From Pohlia nutans (taxonomy: Eukaryota; Streptophyta; Bryopsida; Bryales; Mniaceae): DNA of 64,000 bases. How positions within the stretch are numbered: the stretch's first letter is position 1; the number at the start of each line of letters is the position of its first letter. The translations under genes and the position numbers were made by a program. The DNA lies in assembly GCA_022496805.1 (NCBI GenBank), contig CM040088.1, forward strand, positions 21,979,001 to 22,043,000, in the 5' to 3' direction. This document shows, piece by piece, positions 1 through 12,693 of the stretch. Under the pieces are notes generated by a model that was not told the origin of the DNA, ran no database searches, and worked only from the letters and a program-made list of their open reading frames with translations.

Positions 1-20
1 AGAGGGAGGAGAATACATAC

Positions 21-3000
21 TGACATCCAAGCAAACACATGTCGATGTGAAAAACAGACTTCTTCTCCAGTTTTATCAGCATCCAAGGCTCTGTAAAAGA
101 TCTCTATTAGATCATCAATTGACTCTGATATGAGATCCAACTCATCTGTAATGTCCTCTGCATCTTTGAGTGTCAAATACCGATCCATGTGTGCCGTCCA
201 AAATGTGGCCGCTTGTTGCATAGGCTTACTGTGAGACAGCCAGTAAGTTAGACTGTCAAAATTATCTCCTCAGCAGGGAATCTCGTAACACGCCAGTAAA
301 CTACAAACAATTTAGGGCAGTCTCGTGTGCATGGAGGTTACATTCAATAACCAGCAGTTACAAGGCATAACCAAGTCTTAAAGACAGCCTCCTAGATAGA
401 ATCAAATCTGCTTTACGATTCATGATCAACAACTTAAAACACCACTTTGAATCCTAAAAGACAAAAGATGTGGTAAAAATGACAGAAGCGAATGGGATCA
501 GGATTCCTCACTGTGTTGTGAAACGGCTTCTCAAGAATTTGTCAAAAAGAGTGTATTCAAGAGTTCTAGGTGTCAGATTGCCGGGGCCATCGCCAGCCGG
601 GTAGTTTATCTTCTCTCCTATTCTCTTCCAAGGTTTGCTGGGAGTGAAAAGGGATATCAACTGCAGAAAATACGAACACCTTTTAGCTTGTGAACATTTC
701 ACAGATCCTTACACGGCAGAAAATACTACATTCAACTTGAGAAAACGCAACCAAGAAGGCAAACTCAGTTCGAAACCCTTGAAGTTCTGGTTGCTGTTGC
801 TAAATAAGATTGCCAAACTAAACTCAATACTGTTGAGCATATACTGGATATGGCAATAGCATAAACTCTAATGGTGTTGCCACCATATACAGGAGGTATC
901 ATATTTAGCATGAACTTTGATTAAAAAAACCATTGCAACTACATGATCAGTCTTTTAAGAGTGTGAAAATCGCACTTACCTCAGTGTTGCAGCAAACCCA
1001 AAAGAGATCACTGTCGAAGTCACTGTTAGCAATTTCATCCACAATCGGCCGATCGCCTCGAACAGAAAAGAAGATGGTATGCTTTCCAGGACCAACATAC
1101 GGATTGAGTCGCTCGTCCCATACAGCGTCAAAAACATGCACGTCTCCCCAATGCTTGCCGGGATTCTTGTAAACAAGAACTTTCCCACGGACTTTGTCGC
1201 CATTCCTGCATGTTCGAAGTCGTTAAGAAGTTGCAGACTACAAAACATTGTCTGCTTGAACCGGCATAGGAAAGGCTACTTACTTAACAATCGCCACTTC
1301 ATTTGGCTTCAGAATTCTCTCCTTGGTTGGATCCGAAGTGCCCATGAGGCAATAGCTGTCGGGAAGAGGTATATAACCTTTCCGCAGAAGTGTGATCTTA
1401 TCCTGCGTGATCTTCTTCAAATTCTTTTGCATCTGCGGGTTGTTCATGGGGATATTCGCCATGATCATACGAAGTGTTTGGTCACCAACATCATAGTCTG
1501 GAGAAGATCTTCTCAGTTCTGCATAACCCACAGGATTGCCAAAACGTAACACCTCAGAACTTTTCTCAGAGGGTCCCAAAATCAGGTGCAAATTCTGCAG
1601 CAAAGAATGAGTAAACATGACAATCTTGCACCAAAACAATGAACATAACAGTAATGACACTGCTGAGCCAAACTGAAGTATGCGTACCTCTGAAGACCTG
1701 TCCACGGGTGTAAAAGAAACTGCGAAGATTTTCAAGAGCTTTATCCACGAGTCCCAGGAAGAACGAAGCCGGAACATTGCCTATGGATAGAAGAATAATC
1801 AAATCTTGAGACAATTTTGCCTCCTCTTTTAGCTTGTAACTGAAAAATAAAAATAAAACAAACACCGGAAAAAAACATGCATTAATACCTCTCTAAGAGG
1901 ATTTAAGTAACACATTTCATCAACCATCAAACAGAAAATGACATCCCATGCGAAATAATAGGCTGAACATGGAACTCAAACCAGAGCAAGGGGCTGTTGC
2001 TTATTTCAGCACAACAGCCTAGTCAACACTCGAGATATCCTTCTCGTCAAAGTCTTAGTGCAAAAATTAGATAGCCATAATATCAGAATTCAAACTCACA
2101 TACCATATATTGGTGTTCACAACTTCAAAACTGTTGACCGTGGGAAAATCTTTCAAAACAGGGTCCGATGTGACCTTCACCATTGACGGTCGATAGTATA
2201 TCTTCAGACCTTTTAGCTAGAGCAAAACGAAAACCCATATAGTACATATTGAATCAGAAAAACTCCATCCTGATGCATAACCCGATCAGTCTCTTTGCAA
2301 ATCATATGTCTAAACACATTACCGCACGACAAAGAGTTATTAAACAACTTCCCATCGACTTGGGGGTATCAAAGTATCTAAAATACACGCTTACACAAAG
2401 CGAGTTTCCGAACTATATTTCGCCTGTGACTAACAACAAGAGAATGGAATACACGAAACATTCAGTGAAACACTGGGGACAATAAAACTCGAGTACCTGA
2501 TGATTTACTTGCCAAGTACCCTTTATTACCATTCCATTCCAAAAGAGGTGACCTTGCACTACTGTGGGATAACCCTGTATAACAAAACATCAATAAAGGC
2601 GGAAATCAATTCAATTTCACCTTGGTCGAATTCCAATTTCAGCTTTGGGTCCTCCACTCCTTTCATCAATCCATCTTATTGCTATAAATGTCACTTCAAT
2701 AATGACGCAACCACGACAAGTGTTCTACGTTTAACCATGTTGGAAACAAACCTTTGGCGTGCCAACTTTCCCTTTGAAGACAGAACATGGTAAGAGTCTT
2801 GCAACATCAGGTGACATCTCTGCTGTGCCATCCGTGTGAGCCATGAATTTCCCCGAGTTGTCTAAAGTCTGTCACAATAGCGCAAACGATTCTATTTAAG
2901 TAAACCGTTGTAAGACCGAGAAACCTTTGCCGAATCTTCCCAACGTTAAAATAATTCTACCATGCAGTAATAAAGCGCTGTGATGAATGATCAACCAGGA

Positions 3001-6000
3001 AAGCCAAAAGAAATTGTTTCGCTGAATTACATTATACATAGCTCTGTTTTGAGAAAGGGTAAGAGAGGATAGCAATGGTTTGAAACTTGACAGGGCAATA
3101 CCTTTGAAAGAATGTCAGGCATCAGTTTGACTTCAACTTCATTCCAGTTGAGGTTGGCTGTAGCGGACTTGGAGAGCGCCAGTTGTAACCTGAACCCTCA
3201 ACCAAAGGTTCAGCCGCGCCAATCGAGGAGACACTGGGAAAGACTAAATGAAATAGAATTACCCTATCTATTGCATTGCAAAGCCCCACTTCAAACAAAA
3301 ACCATGTAGGTTCAACCAACTTTTGCACCCATTATCACTGAGACGAGTTTTGTAGGTTAGCTAAGACTGTGGACTGATACTAGCGGGCAGAACTCACCAG
3401 GAAGCAAACTTGGGCAAAGTGGGGACTGCGTGGATATGCATAATGTGGCAGCGAGCAGCCTCTATTCGTGTGAAGTACTTGAAATTTGGATCAGCGAGAT
3501 CGACATCTGCCAAAGACTCGGTGCAGATAAAGAAGCATTTTACAGCCCTCTGATAATCCTTAGCTGTCCAACATCCATAGCCACAATACCCAAAGGTCAG
3601 CCACACTAGGACCTTATTAGCAAGGCACACATTAAAGAGGTCAATAGTTTATTCCTCAATAAAATGAAAAGACGTAAAGCAAGAAATAGATTGAATACAA
3701 TAGACGAGCACATTAAGCTGTATATATACCAAGGTGATAATCAAGGTCTTAAAGACACAGAAGGCGCAGAGAAATTCCTTACCATTTGGCTTGGTCCTGT
3801 TTTTGAAGTCGTCCTTTCCGGAATCCTTGAAAGCTGAACAAGAAAAATACAGCATTAGTGACAAAGCAGCTGCACAAAACTGTATCCCAGGCAATTGACA
3901 AAGTAAAGACTACCCCCACTTTACATGAGAATGATTTGTTATACACAAGAACCACAAACAGATGTACAAGTTGAAGCAAGAGAGGCCTACGCCGAAGCGG
4001 ACTACCAAAAAATGGACAAACTTACAAAATAGAAAACCATTAATCAATGAACGGAAAATATATACAAACCAACTTCTTGAAACTTAATAGGCTAAAGAAG
4101 CCAGGCAATAAATCTGTTGTTAATGCTCCACTTACTCCAGAGTCGATATCGCCGCAAACCAACCATGATCCCATCCCGAACCAGTTGAAACTTGTCTTCA
4201 GTTGGAAATTCATTGAAGTAAACAGGCATAACTCTGTCTTCGCCAAATGTGCGATGCAGAAATGTACTTGCTGGTCTTGGTTTCACAACCTGAGGAATCA
4301 AAAGTTGCAGATGAAACAAGCCGTACGTCATTATCAACCGAAAAACAGTCCCAAAACCAACAGCTAAAAGCTCGAATACCAGAGATGCATATATTTACCT
4401 TGAACTTACAGACGCCATGTTTATCGACGTTGCACTCAAACGAGAAAAGCCCTTTCGTCAGCCAATCTCTCTGTCAAAAAGGATTATTAGACTTGTTAGC
4501 AAGATGTGTCCCTAGGGGAAAAAGAGCCATTTCAAACTGAAATCATTTCAAGCTATAAATAAACGATTACTACCCACATATCAGTTCTGATTATCCCGCC
4601 CAGCCAGATTACTAGCAATTGAAGCGACTCGCAGTCTAATGGAGTCTGACCTTATCATCTCAAACACACCTGCAACAGGTGCCAAACAAAGCTCAACACA
4701 ACGCTAAAATGAATGGCTTATAAAAACCGATTCAGATGAATTTCTCCTAAAAGGCAGAAAACAAGGACTTATCATACAATACAAATCTACCAGAATTTTG
4801 AACATTAGTAATAAGATAACAACAAAGATGTCAATATTAAAATGACGAGTAGGGACAAATCCTTAACAAATCAATCAGATCAAAACTATTTTGCTGCAAA
4901 AAGATTTACACTCAGGAGTAGAGGATTTGTATGTACTTTGATGTGAGGAAATGCTTCATCCCGAACACCTCTGCTTGCAGCAACTTCTCGGGAAACATAG
5001 CCCGCCACGTCTTCCAACGATAACTTCTGAAGCTTCTGAATTTGCTCCAGCGTAAGCACCTTTTCAGGGTGAAAGCCCAATCTGCGCACAATTAATTGCT
5101 ATCTGAATTTCGCTTGCAGTGGTACCCAAGCAAAATATGGTCGAGGTACTGATGTATTACATAATACACCATGAGAGAAAATTTACACCTAACAGATACT
5201 AACAGATAAGGAGAGTTGAAAAAGGAATCAGTCAGGAGAAAAGGAGAAAATTACTTACTCTCCAAGACAGCTTTGCGCAACCATGAACTTCTTGAAGTCC
5301 AGTTTCCCTAGTGCCAGTTGCTGTTCCGTAAGCTTAGCCCAGGGCCACGAGAACTGCTCCTCTATCACATTGGGATACAAACGATCCCAGTCTTTATCCA
5401 AGGGTATCAACTTCTCCAGCTTCTCCACCTGCACTTGCTTCAGAACAGATGAAGAAACTGATCCCCTCTTTATCAATGCTGCCTTGCTCTTCCCAACACC
5501 TCCTCGTACTCTTTCTAGCCCTACAATGGAACAGCAGAAATGGCTAAGTCCCTCACGATGCCATAAGATAATATACCCAGCTCAACAGGTTCGAAAGAAA
5601 CAATTTCTCATCAATTCCCACGAAGCACAAAAGACCTCATTCGAAACTCCTCCTCACCAATTTGAAATACCTCTTCATTTCATTTAGGTGACAGCATGTG
5701 AACACGTCAAGAGAGTCAGTGATTTTTCTTGTTGCTAATTTTAGCCAAATTGCTACATAAGATTTGGGCTGGCTAATTGATACAAAGGATTTTTGAAAAA
5801 AGAAGGAGGAATAATAGCCAGATTTCCTACATGGAGTCAAGATGTGTAGCCTCTTTAAACCTAGGTTTCACCCAGGTATTTCCTAAGTAGCACCTAGGTA
5901 CCACATGTGTATTAAGCCTGATATTACCTATATATTAATATAAAAAGAGCATCGAGAAGCCTGAATTGCTCTTCAAGCCATGAAAAAGTGGCAAAAATGC

Positions 6001-6418
6001 TAAACTGTCTCCTCACCAAAAACAATCACTGAAGAGAGTTGTTTGTATTACCGTAGCTTGGAGATGCTGGAGCCACTGCAGCTTCTGCCTCAGCTTCGGA
6101 CAGAAACTTCCGAAATCGCTGGACCAAAGGATCTTCAGGCTCCTCTACTGCCACTGGTATCGAATTCTGAGAAGACCTTTCATCGTCAGCACGAGCTCGC
6201 CTGCTACTGGAACCACTTTCAGTTGAGCTTTGACTAGAATTAGGGCTTCCTGGTGTCTCCAAGTCGGGAATGTCTACGAATTCCTCCTCGGCTTCCACTC
6301 CTGGAATCCATGATTGTTTCACAGGAGAAGTGAAGTCCAAGCCCGAGGCGAATTTTGCTCCTTCTTCTTCATCCCCTTTACCCGCAGCCCAAGAAAATAT
6401 CTTCCAAGCTCCTTGCAT
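21..6418 (-). CDS. RDR3: RNA-dependent RNA polymerase, gamma clade (RDR3/4/5-like), 3' end off window
   Basis: Plant RDRs copy single-stranded RNA into double-stranded RNA for silencing; the role of the gamma clade is poorly known. I infer 16 exons, listed 5' to 3' on the minus strand: 6418-6052, 5520-5259, 5081-4937, 4470-4399, 4289-4136, 3833-3783, 3563-3398, 3189-3102, 2868-2752, 2574-2497, 2216-2104, 1839-1698, 1594-1284, 1205-980, 660-512, 228-21. Every junction is GT-AG and phases add up without a stop to about 883 codons. Recognisable family stretches are PASTFLHRTFG, GIMVGLRRYR, AVKCFFICTES, MHIHAVPTLPKF, AHTDGTAEMSPDVA, YRPSMVKV, LMGTSDPT, NPGKHWGDVHV and FTPSKPWKRIGEKI. The catalytic motif, DFDGD in this clade, reads DFDSD (about 1006-1020). 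The start is the only ATG before an acidic, Ser-rich N-terminus. The donor at 1698 (CAG/gtcttc) is weak but is the one that keeps frame. The C-terminal exon or exons lie beyond base 1. Confidence 0.9.
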
Positions 6419-7720
6419 TGCTCAACAGTGGAAATCAACTACAATTGCGACTGCAGGATATGAAAATGCGCCATCCACTTCTCTCAAGTGTATAAACAGC
6501 ACGCTCTCATCCAAATGGCAATGTACACGATTAAGCTGATACTTCAAATTTTCAATGACGAAAATTGATCAACTCGAAGAAAAAGAGCACAGCCTTGATC
6601 ACCAATTTCAATCAGTCTTTCGAGAAGAAGACTAAAACCTATCATCCTCATGAAACTCCGACTTCAATTTCAAAAAAAACCCTAGCAACAATAACAGCCG
6701 ATCACGCTGATACTCTCTCCTACGTACTTCCGCTCTGTGAGATTTTAAAAACAGAGAAAATACCTTAAACTCAAGTATAATTATGAAATAGATCATAAAC
6801 GAATTATGAAATAGATCATAAACTAATTATGAAATAGATCATAAACGAATTATGAAATAGATCATAAACTAATTATGAAATAGATCATAAACGAATTATG
6901 AAATAGATCATAAATGAATTATGATTACGAGAGTGAATAAATAAATTAACCCTAAAATTCAGCTACGAGGACACGATCAACAAGCGCTGGGAGATGATTT
7001 TTCCTATTTTACCTCCAAATGCAACACCAGATGCATTAAAGCTCTAGTCTCATACGATGATCGGAAGAAAATATACCAAGTCGCACTCACGTTCTCTTCC
7101 AGTGATCGATCAAATCCGCTAACACTCACAGCCTCATAAACCACAAGCAATGGCACAAACTAACATCGTTTTCGTGCGCTTTTGGCTTTGACAACAGTTA
7201 GAGCTCCGCATTGTTAGAGCGAGCTCCTGTTAGAAGCGAAATTGCGAGCTTGATCGCCATGGCTGAGCTCTAACGATCGTTCTTCCTGGGAAGTCTCTTC
7301 TTCTTTGAACCTTCAAAGCGCTCGACAGGATGAATGACAAGTGTATTCATCCATCAGTGTATCAGAATTAGGGATGATACAATTATTCATCCATCGTTCG
7401 TTGCACATCCTGTGATTCTCTTCTTGTGGGTGGATGAGTTCTGATGTAGAGATGAATGATGATGGATGATTCTGAGCCGGCGATTTGAATAGATTCCTGT
7501 TATCATTAGGCTGGGGCTGGCTTTCAACGGGTCAACAAGAAGGACATTAAATTAATCATATGATGGACAGAGTATTAACGATTTTTCATCTAATATCAGT
7601 TGATGGATGGATGATGTGCCGAAACAGTGAAGCTTGTGATGAGTGTAATGGGACGTTCAATAGTGCACTCATGTGAAGGGAATGTTGAAATGATTACTGA
7701 GTACCAAACTACCAATAACT
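6419..7720. promoter_or_regulatory. Upstream flank of the RDR gene
   Basis: This stretch should hold the 5' UTR and promoter of the minus-strand RDR gene. It has no convincing ORF of its own. It contains the 23-bp tandem array described separately, and several TTCATCCATC/GATGGATGA words between 7330 and 7610. I could not assign a TATA box or transcription start with confidence. Confidence 0.4.
6779..6916. repeat. Tandem array, six 23-bp units in a 46-bp alternation
   Basis: Six head-to-tail copies of a 23-bp unit beginning AATTATGAAATAGATC are followed by a partial seventh. The last base alternates G, T, G, T, G, and the sixth unit has one further change (AATG). The array therefore expanded at least partly as 46-bp dimers. 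It lies about 360 bp upstream of the RDR start codon. Confidence 0.9.
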
Positions 7721-7826
7721 TACTCCCTCTGTCCCATAATGGCTGGCACGTAGGTTCTCTCAAATCTACCTCAAGAGGTAGATTTGAGAGAACCTACGTG
7801 CCAGCCATTATGGGACAGAGGGAGTA
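7721..7826. mobile_element. Stowaway-like MITE, near-perfect 106-bp palindrome (copy 1)
   Basis: The element starts TACTCCCTCTGTCCCATAAT and ends with its exact reverse complement; TA on each side fits a Tc1/mariner-type TSD. The two halves pair along their whole length except the two central bases (AA). The CTCCCTCYGTCCC terminus is characteristic of plant Stowaway elements. A second copy lies at 12588-12693. Confidence 0.88.
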
Positions 7827-8305
7827 CGTGTTCAGAATTAATGAGGTAATTAAATAGGACTTACAAAGAAAACGAAGGAGGCCTCTAGTCCAATGTTTTT
7901 CCCAAGCAATTTATGGTTTTCTTTTTCTTTTCTTTTTCTTTTTAAAATTTAAAATTTCAGTTGAGACTCTTGCAATTTGCACTATGGGAAATTATTGATT
8001 TTTCCTGAGGAGAAATTCCTAAAATTTACTATGATTCATTTAGATTACTATGGTAGAATCGCCAATTATAAGTGAATAGGGGATATTAGAGTGCTAGTGT
8101 TTGCCGGGGCTTTTACATGCATTTCTACAACAAGCTTTCAAGTGAGGACATGGCCCTTGTCTCCTTGAAGGACGCTAGCACAAGCCCAAGATTTCAATTT
8201 GTGAGAGGATGGCAATTGTGAGCATATTAGATTGTGAGACATATGAAGTAGGAATCGCGTATAAGCGTACAAGCTTGCACTGTGACATGCCCTACCTGGT
8301 GTACC
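7827..8305. other. Unassigned AT-rich spacer
   Basis: No gene or clear element is visible. A pyrimidine-rich run (TTTTCTTTTTCTT) lies near 7917-7940. The stretch around 8086-8170 resembles one around 15850-15930 (GTGTTTGCC...CTCCTTGAA), which suggests a shared dispersed repeat. Confidence 0.35.
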
Positions 8306-8668
8306 AACACAAGGAACCCTGACCATATTACCAGGCAATAATGGGTACAAAAATGATAATGAATTCTTGGTAATCGCTTGCTAAATTGAACAACCACTTG
8401 CAAAACTTGCTATAAACAGCAGTTTGGCCTTAATGTTTACTTCCCAGTGAATTGAACAAAGTTCCGTGTGCAACAAACTGGCCTTGATGTAATGTGGGCC
8501 TTACACAGGGAACTTTGTCCAATTCACTCGGAAGTAAACATTACTGCCAAACTGCTGTTTATAACAAGTTTTTCAAGTGGTTGTTCAATTTAGCAAGTGA
8601 TCACCACGAATTCACCATCATTCTTGTACCCTTTACTGCCTAGTAATATGGTCAGGGTTCCTTGTGTT
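8306..8668. repeat. Fold-back inverted repeat with about 160-bp arms
   Basis: The left arm (8306-8470) begins AACACAAGGAACCCTGACC. The right arm (8513-8668) is its imperfect reverse complement, ending GGTCAGGGTTCCTTGTGTT. Arms share blocks such as CAAACTGCTGTTTATA, with small indels. The layout suits a non-autonomous fold-back transposon, but I could not fix a TSD or superfamily. Confidence 0.75.
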
Positions 8669-8917
8669 AATCCATCGTTTCCTTGAGCCTCATTGAAACC
8701 CATGTCCTACTTTTTTTTAGACAAATGGAGCAATTTATTCCACTGCAAAACGAAACAAAGAGCACCAGCGCAGAACTGAGCCGACCCGTCAGGGACGACT
8801 GGCGAAAGAAACCGGAGAGACCCTGACCAGAGTCAGAGCCACATGCTGTTTTTAATTTTTAGTTTGCTAATTTTTAATTTTTTGAGATAAACGCCAATGC
8901 CACAAACCTGAAAGAAA

Positions 8918-9043
8918 CTAACTAAAGACCCCACAGGGTGGTCGCCTATAATTCCACCTAATCTCCTCCTGTTGAAACGAGCAGAACACCCCGTTGTGTT
9001 CCCACAGCGCAGCGAATTTCCGACGGGCTTTGATGAGTGCCTG
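8918..9043 (-). pseudogene. LINE polyprotein C-terminus, 3' portion
   Basis: This is the continuation of the LINE reading frame after the insertion, containing KARRKFAALWEHNGVF and ending at a stop at 8918. It joins in frame to 14750-14968 once the insert and one TSD copy are removed. The remaining 200 bp down to 8715 are the LINE 3' UTR and tail. Confidence 0.7.
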
Positions 9044-9051
9044 TGGACCAT

Positions 9052-10016
9052 CCGCGTCACTGAGGCATAGTTTGCAGGAGGGGGCCTGTGGGCGGCTCGG
9101 GTGATCTGAGCCGTTGGTGAATGGAGATGGATCGCACGGCCACTGAGGTCCGAGGTGGCAGTGTGTGAGCATGTTGAGCTAGATGCCGGTTCACAGGTCC
9201 CGGCGGACACGGGCCTGACATCCCTTTGAGATGCTCCCAGCCTGACATCCCCTTTCGCAGTATAATTAATTGCTCCTTCAAGCCTGACATCCGGCCTGTG
9301 AGAATATGATTAACTTAATTGCTCCTTCAGAATTAGTTGCCCAAGGCCATGGCTCAAACACGAAGGCAATGAACGACCTAAGGCAATGGGGACATTGCAT
9401 ATACTTTACCTCATTTTTGAGGGTTGATTTCAATGCTTTCTTTTTATTCTTTTGAGAATTTTTTTTATATACAATATAGTGTACACCAAACTGAAGAAAA
9501 ACATGTAATTAATCTCTTTAATAGATCAAATTGACATTTTTAATTCATTGCTACAAAGTAGCTTATTAACCCCTAAACGTCCTCACTCCTCTCCAATTTT
9601 GGCAGTTTTGCATAGATGCATCATAAAATGCAATACATAGGGATATTTTTGAGCTTGATGAGCTTGATGTATGAATAAAAGTTGTACATTATCAATTTTA
9701 GATTCTATTCGTACAGTTAGACTAACTGCGATTGCTATCACCAATATTTTGTATAAAATTTGAAACTAGAAATTGAAAGTTCTTTTGTAATTTGATTACA
9801 AATAAGGTATTAACAAGACGTACATGAATTTTTTTTCTAATTAGTTGAAATGTAATAGTCTAAGTGTAGTGATTTTTGGAGATTTTTGGCTGCTTAATTT
9901 TATGAGTTGAATTTCTCAAGCACACTTTTACACTGAAATCTTTGAAATTTTTGGTGAATCACTACAACATAAAATGCGGTATAGAAATTTCACAAATCAC
10001 CCCTTTTCTAATCGGA
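9052..10016 (+). repeat. Left arm of large fold-back A
   Basis: This arm of about 965 bp is nearly identical to the reverse complement of 11022-11987. Equivalent reading frames in the two arms differ by one residue (Leu against Pro near 9185/11854). Such similarity means recent formation or ongoing gene conversion. The arm contains the terminus-like phrase TAACCCCTAAACGTCC near 9568, also seen in other elements here. Confidence 0.9.
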
Positions 10017-10563
10017 CCACTACACTAAGACTATTACATTTCAACCCATCACAACAAATCTCATGAACAAATTGTCAATGCTTGTTTGTGATCAAATTAC
10101 AAAAGAATTTAGAATTTAAGTTTAAAATTTTATACAAAAATATCGTTGATAGCAATCATAGATTGGACCTAGAATTTATAGTGTAAATTTTTTATTAGTA
10201 CATCAAGTTCAAAATATCCCTTTTAGTTACATTTTATAAGACATCTTTGATATCCTTCAAATTCAAAGAGGGGTGAGGACATTTAGGGTTTAAATTTAGA
10301 CATGAACCTGTTCACAAACCTTTAGTTCTTAAACATGAACCTCTTTAGTGATAGGTGCCCTTCATGAATTTCTTCATCAACTTTTTGTTTGTAAACGTCA
10401 ACCTCTCTTGTGATAACTACCTTTTAAAAACTTCTTTGATTCATGAACCTTTGTTCAAATGCCCTTTACCCTTGAGTATATGAAGAGGCCTCGAGAGAGT
10501 TTTGACTGCAAAAAATGGTCTTTTGATCCCCTAAATTAGGTTTTCAACAAAAATAAATAAATA

Positions 10564-10604
<41 letters not shown>

Positions 10605-11021
10605 CATCCCGCTCTAAAATGTCCTAACCCATTTAATAAAGTTGCTTGTGTTTTAACATAGTCAATATTAAATGAGATATACACATTAAACTATTTGGAA
10701 ATTTTGTGAGTTAAACTAAACTGTAATCATGCATAATTCCATGAGGATTTGTCTAATTTTGTTACTTTTTTTAATGTCTGTCAATTGAATATTATTTTTT
10801 TGGTCTTTTGAATTTTAAATTTTAGGTACATTCCATTATCCAAATTGGAACCAAACAAAAAAAAATGGTCTTCAGAGCACTTTCTAATCCCTAAACATGC
10901 AAGCATCGAGAACGTAGACGATGGACGGAATCAAACATAGGTTTTTCATCCATCATTGACTTTTTGTACTACAAAATTTTTACCATATATTTTATGGGAA
11001 GTTAGCTTCATGCCTGTGTGA
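10017..11021. repeat. Spacer of fold-back A with a diverged third arm copy
   Basis: The first 290 bp (about 10017-10305) are a clearly diverged copy of arm sequence in the same orientation as the right arm; compare CACTACACTAAGACTATTAC with about 11166. The rest is AT-rich, with a (TA)n run at 10569-10600. No ORF is convincing. Confidence 0.7.
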
Positions 11022-11987
11022 TCCGATTAGAAAAGGGGTGATTTGTGAAATTTCTATACCGCATTTTATGTTGTAGTGATTCACCAAAAATTTCAAAGAT
11101 TTCAGTGTAAAAGTGTGCTTGAGAAATTCAACTCATAAAATTAAGCAACCAAAAATCTCCAAAAATCACTACACTTAGACTATTACATTTCAACTAATTA
11201 GAAAAAAAATTCATGTACGTCTTGTTAATACCTTATTTGTAATCAAATTACAAAAGAACTTTCAATTTCTAGTTTCAAATTTTATACAAAATATTGGTGA
11301 TAGCAATCGCAGTTAGTCTAACTGTACGAATAGAATCTAAAATTGATAATGTACAACTTTTATTCATACATCAAGCTCATCAAGCTCAAAAATATCCCTA
11401 TGTATTGCATTTTATGATGCATCTATGCAAAACTGCCAAAATTGGAGAGGAGTGAGGACGTTTAGGGGTTAATAAGCTACTTTGTAGCAATGAATTAAAA
11501 ATGTCAATTTGATCTATTAAAGAGATTAATTACATGTTTTTCTTCAGTTTGGTGTACACTATATTGTATATAAAAAAAATTCTCAAAAGAATAAAAAGAA
11601 AGCATTGAAATCAACCCTCAAAAATGAGGTAAAGTATATGCAATGTCCCCATTGCCTTAGGTCGTTCATTGCCTTCGTGTTTGAGCCATGGCCTTGGGCA
11701 ACTAATTCTGAAGGAGCAATTAAGTTAATCATATTCTCACAGGCCGGATGTCAGGCTTGAAGGAGCAATTAATTATACTGCGAAAGGGGATGTCAGGCTG
11801 GGAGCATCTCAAAGGGATGTCAGGCCCGTGTCCGCCGGGACCTGTGAACCGGCATCCAGCTCAACATGCTCACACACTGCCACCTCGGACCTCAGTGGCC
11901 GTGCGATCCATCTCCATTCACCAACGGCTCAGATCACCCGAGCCGCCCACAGGCCCCCTCCTGCAAACTATGCCTCAGTGACGCGGG
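11022..11987 (-). repeat. Right arm of large fold-back A
   Basis: This is the reverse complement of 9052-10016, with only occasional single-base differences. It ends GCCTCAGTGACGCGG at 11987, directly against the second module of the composite insertion. Confidence 0.9.
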
Positions 11988-11993
11988 CGGGCC

Positions 11994-12212
11994 TCGTCAC
12001 TAAGGGCGGGACAGTGAGGGACTTGCGCCTCACTGTCCGCCCCCCTCTGCTGCCCGACCTCGACGCCGTCAGTCGCTGCCGTGGGAGCCGCCAACCGCGC
12101 CAGTGCACCGGGGAGCCGCTCGCTCCCACGTCAGCCCGCTTCAGCGGCGCTCCCCTTCTGCGATCGGCCAGTTTGTATATCGCAAGGCCTTCGATACCCC
12201 CGATACCCTAAT
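11994..12212 (+). repeat. GC-rich terminal inverted repeat B, left copy
   Basis: This copy starts CCTCGTCACTAAGGGCGGGA and runs about 220 bp, matching the reverse complement of 14508-14738 with scattered changes. It is much richer in GC than its surroundings. Long TIRs of this size are usual for Mutator-like elements. Confidence 0.8.
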
Positions 12213-12587
12213 TTTATACCCTCCCCGACTTTTATGTGAGGGTTGTTCATTCAACTCGTAATCTCTGAGCTCTCGAATGGTCAGCATCTCGGAAAGCAAG
12301 AGATTCGAGAGAGTAGCTCACACGGCTCAGCCCTAGATAGAGAGAATTCTCCAGGTGGAGGAACGGCCTGCACCTCTACCATGATATGGTTAGATTACGA
12401 GTTGAATGAACAAGGGTTGAGCACCGCGCTGAAATTGCACATTAGACCGTTCTTTCAATGTATCCTTCCGGACTTCCGTCTTCCTAATCATCTTCGTTAT
12501 ATCCTCCAGGTACGGATATCGTTTCTCCATGCGTATACCACATACTCCATACATTGTGCATCAAGGGGCCACAGTTCTATGCATACA

Positions 12588-12693
12588 TACTCCCTCTGTC
12601 CCATAATGGCTGGCACGTAGGTTCTCTCAAATCTACCTCTTGAGGTAGATTTGAGAGAACCTACGTGCCAGCCATTATGGGACAGAGGGAGTA
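12588..12693. mobile_element. Stowaway-like MITE, palindrome (copy 2)
   Basis: It has the same 106-bp length and sequence as copy 1 at 7721-7826, including TA borders, except that the two unpaired central bases are TT instead of AA. As the arms are palindromic, this equals the reverse complement of copy 1. It lies inside module B of the composite insertion. Confidence 0.88.

Noticed and set aside
7627..7857. 76-codon ORF spanning the palindromic MITE
   Set aside because: Half of it is MITE sequence, so it is chance.
9057..9290. Small ORFs within the fold-back arms (also 11748-11981)
   Set aside because: They are the same inverted sequence read twice; similarity comes from the repeat, not from conserved protein.
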